A DNA stretch of 9,429 bases. Source: a bacterium (GTDB lineage Bacteria > Patescibacteriota > Patescibacteriia > Patescibacteriales > GWC2-42-12). Under the pieces are notes generated by a model that ran no database searches, was not told the origin of the DNA, and saw only the letters and a program-made list of their open reading frames with translations. The translations under genes were made by a program, and so were the position numbers. Shown here piece by piece: positions 5,513 through 9,429 of this stretch (positions are counted from its first letter, which is position 1; every line of letters begins with the position of its first letter). Location of the stretch: positions 1 through 9,429 of the forward strand of contig JAURWF010000022.1 in NCBI GenBank assembly GCA_030655095.1, written 5' to 3'.

Positions 5513-6115
5513 ATGTCTATATTATTTGCTTTAATTATTATTTTGTTTTCTGCTATTATGCATGAATATATGCATGGCTGGATGGCTGATCGCTTGGGAG
5601 ATCCAACAGCGAAAGATGCAGGAAGATTGACTTTGAATCCTGTTAATCATATAGATTTATGGGGGTCTATTTTAATGCCAGCAGTGATTTTTTTAAGCAC
5701 TGGCGGAGGATTAATTTTTGGCTATGCTAAGCCAGTGCCATTTAATCCATATAATTTACGTGATCAAAAATATGGAGTTGCAAAAGTGGCTATTGCTGGT
5801 CCATTAGCTAATTTTTCTGTAGCTTTATTTTTAGGATTATTACTTCGTCTTTTGCCAGGAATTAGCCAGAGTTTATTTATGCTTATTGCAACTATTATTC
5901 AGATAAATTTAGTTTTATTTGTTTTTAATTTATTGCCAATACCACCGCTTGATGGATCAAAAGTTATTATGCCTTTTTTGCCTTATGCTTGGCAGGAAAA
6001 ATTAATTAGAATGGAACAGTATGGAATGTATATAGTTTTAATATTTGTTTTATTCGGCTTTCCTCTAATAGTACCTATAATTGATTTATTGTTTAGATTA
6101 ATTGTCGGCGTTTAA
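5513..6115 (+). CDS. Site-2 protease family protein (peptidase M50)
   Basis: This 200-residue integral membrane zinc metalloprotease of the site-2 protease family cuts substrates inside or near the membrane. The zinc-binding HExxH is HEYMH (17-21) within the first helix. GPLAN (96-100) begins the central helix, and NLLPIPPLDG (139-148) holds the third metal ligand, D147. There are about five hydrophobic segments: 2-22, 50-66, 90-112, 120-145 and 170-197. The length and the absence of PDZ or CBS domains match the short YwhC-like subgroup common in bacteria. Its substrate cannot be inferred from the neighbours, since it stands between rpmB (opposite strand) and an ATPase gene with its own promoter. 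No clear terminator follows it. Confidence 0.92.
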   Translation: MSILFALIIILFSAIMHEYMHGWMADRLGDPTAKDAGRLTLNPVNHIDLWGSILMPAVIFLSTGGGLIFGYAKPVPFNPYNLRDQKYGVAKVAIAGPLANFSVALFLGLLLRLLPGISQSLFMLIATIIQINLVLFVFNLLPIPPLDGSKVIMPFLPYAWQEKLIRMEQYGMYIVLIFVLFGFPLIVPIIDLLFRLIVGV

Positions 6116-6191
6116 ATGTGTTTATTGTGTTATTCTATTGTTTGAAATTTTAAAATAGTATTCTTGATTTTTCTACCCAAGTATAAAAAAG

Positions 6192-6219
6192 TTGACACAT
6201 TTTTTGACTATGGTATAAT
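6192..6219 (+). promoter_or_regulatory. Near-consensus promoter of the AAA/DUF4143 ATPase
   Basis: Perfect TTGACA (6192-6197) and perfect TATAAT (6214-6219) are 16 bp apart, and TGG immediately upstream of the -10 adds an extended -10. The start would be near 6226, only 14 nt before the ATG, with no Shine-Dalgarno site. It is the best promoter match I see in the window. Confidence 0.8.
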
Positions 6220-6239
6220 TATTCCGTAATTAATTTATT

Positions 6240-7412
6240 ATGAAAAATAGATATTTATATCCTTATATTGTTAAAGATTTAGCTAAAAAAATGGTTTTTG
6301 TTGGTGGACCAAGACAAGTTGGCAAGACAACTTTAGCTAAATTAATCGGTCAAAAGAAATATCAAAAACCTCTTTATTTAAATTGGGATAATCGTGGTGA
6401 TAGAAAAAAAATAATCTCTAATCAACTTGATTATGAGTCTGATTTGTTGATTTTTGATGAAATACATAAATATAGGCAATGGAAAAATTATTTAAAAGGT
6501 GAATTTGATAAAAACAAAGAAAGGTATAATTATTTGATAACTGGCAGTGCTCGTTTAGATTTATATAAAAAAGGAGGTGATTCATTATTGGGCAGATATC
6601 ATTATTATCGTTTGCATCCTTTTTCTTTGCGAGAAGTATTAGAGATAGAATCGGACATAGAGATTAATAAGCCTTTAAAATTTATTAATAATAAAAGGTC
6701 TAATGGTATTTTTCGTGATTTATTGACTTACGGTGGTTTTCCAGAACCATTTTTAGAGAAAGATGATGTTGCTATTCGTAGATTTCATAATGAAAGAGTT
6801 GATCGATTAATAAAAGAAGATATTCGTGATCTACGAACAATCAGAGATATTTCTGCTTTGCAAATTTTAGCTGAAGTCTTGCCTTCGAAAGTTGGTTCAC
6901 TTTTTTCTCTTAATGCTTTGCGAGAGGATTTTGAAGTTGCTCACAAAACAATTGCTCTTTGGGTAGAAATTTTGGAAAGTTTTTATTATCATTTTAGAAT
7001 TTATCCTTTTACCTCGTCTGTATTTAAATCGTTGCGCAAAGAACCAAAAATTTATCTTTGGGATTGGTCGCAAGTTGAAGATCAGGCTGCTAAATTAGAA
7101 AATATTGTTGCCAGCCATCTTTTAAAAGCTGTTCATTTTTTGTATGATGTTTATGGATATAAAACAGAGTTATATTTTTTACGTGATCGTGACGGCAAGG
7201 AAGTTGATTTTTTGGTGACAGTTGATAAAAAACCATGGTTTGTTGTTGAAGTAAAATCTAAAGATAAGGAAGTATCAAAAAATTTAATTTATTTTGTTGG
7301 TAAATTACACATTCCTTATGCTTATCAAGTCATTGAAGAAGAAGGAATTGATTTTAAAAAAGACAATGTAAGAGTTATTAGTATTAGTAAATTTTTAAGT
7401 GGTTTGGTCTAA
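6240..7412 (+). CDS. AAA_14/DUF4143 ATPase
   Basis: This 390-residue protein belongs to the AAA_14 plus DUF4143 family. Walker A is GGPRQVGKTT (22-31), Walker B is LLIFDEIH (69-76), and TGSAR (101-105) is the usual sensor region. PFSLREVL (127-134) and LTYGGFPEPF (162-171) are family signatures. The C-terminal part carries a PD-(D/E)xK-like pattern, DGKEVDFLV (318-326) followed by VVEVKS (335-340), typical of DUF4143. The family is widespread and variable in Bacteria and Archaea; its role is not settled, and links to mobile or defence functions have been proposed. It appears complete, starts at ATG 6240 without a Shine-Dalgarno site and has its own strong promoter. The single-gene arrangement with a broken ORF behind it fits an acquired cassette, though its base composition resembles its neighbours. 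Confidence 0.92.
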   Translation: MKNRYLYPYIVKDLAKKMVFVGGPRQVGKTTLAKLIGQKKYQKPLYLNWDNRGDRKKIISNQLDYESDLLIFDEIHKYRQWKNYLKGEFDKNKERYNYLITGSARLDLYKKGGDSLLGRYHYYRLHPFSLREVLEIESDIEINKPLKFINNKRSNGIFRDLLTYGGFPEPFLEKDDVAIRRFHNERVDRLIKEDIRDLRTIRDISALQILAEVLPSKVGSLFSLNALREDFEVAHKTIALWVEILESFYYHFRIYPFTSSVFKSLRKEPKIYLWDWSQVEDQAAKLENIVASHLLKAVHFLYDVYGYKTELYFLRDRDGKEVDFLVTVDKKPWFVVEVKSKDKEVSKNLIYFVGKLHIPYAYQVIEEEGIDFKKDNVRVISISKFLSGLV

Positions 7413-7416
7413 TAAT

Positions 7417-7536
7417 ATGAATATTCATCAATTTATAAAAAAAAGATCGGATTTAGTGTGGTATGTAAAAGATTTAGATAAGCTTTCTCCTACATTCTAC
7501 TCCGAAGTGCAACATAACCAAAAAAGATACCATTAA
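7417..7536 (+). pseudogene. Short ORF (39 aa), probable truncated remnant
   Basis: ATG at 7417, 4 nt after the ATPase stop, opens 39 codons ending in TAA. The first half, FIKKRSDLVWYVKDLDKLS, resembles the N-terminus of small proteins (about 80-100 residues; I think DUF6922-like) that I recall from Patescibacteria and other bacteria. In these an EEAIVExVLNYGD-type block normally follows. Here the sequence changes instead to PTFYSEVQHNQKRYH and stops. That suggests a gene cut by a deletion or rearrangement, leaving only the beginning. The family recollection is weak. If it is translated, it would be coupled to the ATPase gene upstream. It could also be a genuine very small protein. Confidence 0.4.
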
Positions 7537-7559
7537 ATTCTATTTATTGTGAAAAAATT

Positions 7560-7588
7560 TTGACTTTTAAATTTCTAAAAGCTATAAT
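7560..7588 (+). promoter_or_regulatory. Promoter of holB, predicting a leaderless mRNA
   Basis: TTGACT (7560-7565) and perfect TATAAT (7583-7588) are separated by the ideal 17 bp. The expected +1, seven bases after the -10 box, is the A of the holB ATG (7595). Only 6 nt separate the -10 from the start codon, so no ribosome binding site is possible on this transcript. Confidence 0.7.
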
Positions 7589-7594
7589 TCAACC

Positions 7595-8614
7595 ATGGAA
7601 AAAAGTAATATTAAGTTAGACTGGCCATTGGTTGGTAATAAGAGTATTATTGAATTTTTGGCAAAAAGTCTTGCTAATAATAAAGTTGCTGGCAGTTATA
7701 TTTTTGCTGGACCAGATAATTTAGGCAAAACTACTGTTGCTAATTTTTTTGCTCAAAGTCTAGTTTGTTTAGCTCGAAATAAACAAGGAACTCCTTGCGG
7801 TCAATGCTCTTCTTGCAAGCAAATAGATAAAGGTATTTATGGAGATATTTATTTAATTAATAGAGATAAAGATAAAAAAAATATTTCTATTGAGCAAATA
7901 AGGGATTTTATTAGGGCATTGAGTTTAAGCTCTTTTTTAAATTCTTATAAAATTGGCATTATTAAACATGCAGAAGATTTAAGTTTAGAAGCTGTAAGCG
8001 CATTACTTAAAACGCTAGAAGAGCCTAAAATAAAAGTGGTTATAATTTTAATTACTTCTTGTCTTGAAGCTTTGCCAGCAACAATTATTTCTAGAAGTCA
8101 GATTCTTAAATTTCATCCTTTGTCATCTGATGTTATTTATGATTATTTGATTAAATATCATCAAACGACTAGGAGTGTTGCTAAAAATTTTTCTAAATTA
8201 TGTCTTGGGCGACCAGCTTTAGCAATAAAATTTTTGGAAGATAAAGATTTTTTTGAAAATTATAAAAAAAAAGTTGAAGCATTTTTAAATTTTGCCGATG
8301 TTAATATTAATAAAAGATTGGCTGTTATAGAGGGTCTTGTTGGAAAGGAAGTAAAAGGTCAGGAATCTGCAAGATTAGCTATTCGTTCTATTGAAGTTTG
8401 GCAGGGATTAGCTAGAGATTTACTTTTTCTTTCTTTTGGACAAGATGATTTAATCCAGCATCAAATGTTTATAGAAGAACTTCAGTTAATGAGAAACAAG
8501 ATAAATATTCAAAGTTTATTTAAATTAGTTGATTTATTAAAACAAGCTAAAGAATTTATTAAAGCTAATGTAAGTCCAAAATTAGCATTGGGACAAATTG
8601 TTATTAATATGTAA
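7595..8614 (+). CDS. holB: DNA polymerase III subunit delta' (clamp-loader subunit)
   Basis: This 339-residue AAA+ protein of the clamp loader helps load the beta sliding clamp onto primed DNA. The N-terminal part shows a P-loop GPDNLGKTT (39-47), a four-cysteine zinc module (C58, C68, C71, C74 in the PCGQCSSC context), IGIIKHAEDLSLEAVSALLKTLEEP (120-144) and the sensor/SRx region LITSCLEALPATIISRSQ (152-169). These are diagnostic of delta' and the related gamma/tau subunits. Its length and the lack of a long C-terminal extension favour delta' over DnaX. The C-terminal half (about 200-339) is helical and less conserved. It is transcribed from its own promoter, apparently without a leader, and followed after 2 nt by a 9-bp repeat array. 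tmk, a frequent partner of holB, is not adjacent. Confidence 0.92.
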   Translation: MEKSNIKLDWPLVGNKSIIEFLAKSLANNKVAGSYIFAGPDNLGKTTVANFFAQSLVCLARNKQGTPCGQCSSCKQIDKGIYGDIYLINRDKDKKNISIEQIRDFIRALSLSSFLNSYKIGIIKHAEDLSLEAVSALLKTLEEPKIKVVIILITSCLEALPATIISRSQILKFHPLSSDVIYDYLIKYHQTTRSVAKNFSKLCLGRPALAIKFLEDKDFFENYKKKVEAFLNFADVNINKRLAVIEGLVGKEVKGQESARLAIRSIEVWQGLARDLLFLSFGQDDLIQHQMFIEELQLMRNKINIQSLFKLVDLLKQAKEFIKANVSPKLALGQIVINM

Positions 8615-8616
8615 TA

Positions 8617-8711
8617 GTCTGTAAAGTCTGTAAAGTCCATAAAGTCGAAAGTCCATAAAGTCTGTAAAGTCCATAAAGTCTGTAAAGTCCATAAAGTCCA
8701 TAAAGTCGAAA
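8617..8711 (+). repeat. 9-bp tandem repeat array (GTCTGTAAA / GTCCATAAA)
   Basis: Eleven units run without interruption: nine 9-mers, GTCTGTAAA (T) or GTCCATAAA (C), and two 7-mers, GTCGAAA (g). The order is T T C g C T C T C C g. The array starts 2 nt after the holB stop. Its complement (TTTATGGAC, TTTACAGAC, TTTCGAC) matches the units upstream of the response regulator. No open frame runs through it that resembles a protein. It is too regular to be ordinary spacer, and I see no CRISPR-like spacers. Confidence 0.9.
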
Positions 8712-8758
8712 GTTAAATGATTTTTAAGTTTCGCAAATTTTATAAACTAATTAAATTT

Positions 8759-9429
8759 ATGATTAAAAAATTTATAAAAATTTCTTTTTTAGGATTAATT
8801 ATTTGTTTAATAACTTCTGGTTGTTCAATTAGTTTTGGTACTGAAAGCAATAAAGAAGGGGTTGATGGTGGGGTTTTTCGTAGCATTAATAAGGGTGATA
8901 CATGGTTGCAACAAACAGCAGTTCCTACTGTAAGCGGACAGCCAAAAAGTTTTAGTATGATTGACGCTAGTTCGTTGATTATGGATCCTAGCGATAATAA
9001 AGCAATTTATTTTGGTAGCGTTGACAATGGATTATTTTATAGTTATGATGGCGCTAGTACTTGGCGCGTAGTTAATGGTTTAGGTAAGACAACAATTAGT
9101 AGCGTTGCGGTTGATTCTAAATATAAATGTACAATTTACGCTACTGTTACTAATAAACTTTTTAAATCAATTGATTGTAGTCGTAGTTGGACTCAGTCTT
9201 ATTTTGATAATGATTTGAGCGTAAGTATTAGCTCGTTAGCTATTGATAATGCTAATAGTGCTATTGTTTATATTGGCACTAGTCGCGGGGAAATAATTAG
9301 AAGCGTTGATCGTGGCGAAAGTTGGCAAACGCTTAATAGGTTTAATGATCAAATAGCAAAAATTATTATTAGTAAAGCTGATAGCAAATTAATTTTTGTT
9401 GGCACTGCTAAGCAGGGAATTTTTCGTTC
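8759..9429 (+). CDS. Lipoprotein with Asp-box (BNR) beta-propeller repeats, 3' end outside the window
   Basis: The frame is open from ATG 8759 to the right edge, giving 223 residues so far. Residues 1-22 are a lipoprotein signal: basic start MIKKFIK, a hydrophobic stretch and the lipobox TSGC with C22 as the modified cysteine. Four Asp-box motifs (SxDxGxxW type) follow at 42-49 (SINKGDTW), 95-102 (SYDGASTW), 137-144 (SIDCSRSW) and 182-189 (SVDRGESW), spaced 42-53 residues. They alternate with IYFGS, IYATV, VYIGT and IFVGT strands, which indicates a YCF48/sortilin-like propeller on the cell surface. Such lipoproteins are, from memory, common in Patescibacteria; the ligand is unknown. An in-frame ATG at 8717 would add 14 residues, but the later start gives a more normal signal peptide. 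Confidence 0.88.
   Translation, partial: MIKKFIKISFLGLIICLITSGCSISFGTESNKEGVDGGVFRSINKGDTWLQQTAVPTVSGQPKSFSMIDASSLIMDPSDNKAIYFGSVDNGLFYSYDGASTWRVVNGLGKTTISSVAVDSKYKCTIYATVTNKLFKSIDCSRSWTQSYFDNDLSVSISSLAIDNANSAIVYIGTSRGEIIRSVDRGESWQTLNRFNDQIAKIIISKADSKLIFVGTAKQGIFR

Noticed and set aside
6116..6191. Terminator after the M50 gene
   Set aside because: Only weak A/T pairings (for example CTATT with AATAG) can be drawn; no GC stem with a T-run.
6570..6590. Perfect AAAGGAGGTGAT anti-SD match inside the DUF4143 gene, before an in-frame TTG
   Set aside because: It encodes the KKGGDSLLG segment of the ATPase, and an internal start there would remove both Walker motifs. Chance codon choice is simpler.
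8617..8711. CRISPR array
   Set aside because: Units are only 7-9 bp with no unique spacers and no cas genes nearby; it is a plain short tandem repeat.

Overview
The window is AT-rich (roughly 30% GC by eye), gene-dense and made mostly of compact housekeeping genes. It looks like a Candidate Phyla Radiation (Patescibacteria) genome. Supporting features are the small membrane protein at the left edge, a lone CheY-like receiver beside a two-gene ComEC, a long nucleoside diphosphate kinase, an AAA/DUF4143 ATPase, and a lipoprotein with Asp-box (BNR) repeats at the right edge. A functional RF2 gene with an in-frame UGA recoding site implies that UGA is a stop here, which argues against the UGA-Gly lineages (Absconditabacteria, Gracilibacteria). 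The lineage call is inference from recalled gene content, not from a search.

Layout: (1) 3-346, a small membrane protein cut by the window edge, with a possible -1 frame continuation. (2) 383-3932, prfB (with a +1 programmed frameshift), a ComEC channel gene and a separate membrane-anchored ComEC-type metallo-beta-lactamase gene, all on the plus strand. (3) 3933-4127, a repeat-filled spacer that ends in a promoter. (4) 4128-5132, a single-domain response regulator and ndk. (5) 5162-5195, a bidirectional terminator, then rpmB (bL28) on the minus strand with its own promoter. (6) 5513-6115, an M50 site-2 protease. (7) 6192-7536, an AAA/DUF4143 ATPase behind a near-consensus promoter, followed by a short, apparently truncated ORF. 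(8) 7560-8614, holB, with a promoter so close to the ATG that its mRNA should be leaderless. (9) 8617-8711, a 9-bp tandem repeat array, then a lipoprotein with Asp-box repeats running off the right edge.

Functionally, prfB, rpmB and holB serve translation and replication and ndk serves nucleotide supply. The comEC pair is the inner-membrane channel for DNA uptake. The orphan receiver may belong with surface or uptake functions, but the sequence does not prove this.

No wholly new multi-gene system is evident. The less ordinary signals are a family of 7-bp and 9-bp GACTTT/AAAGTC repeat units that fills spacers, appears to supply promoter boxes and reaches into the prfB coding sequence; a GC-rich palindrome across the prfB stop and next to the comEC start; and a pattern of starts without Shine-Dalgarno sites on very short or absent leaders.
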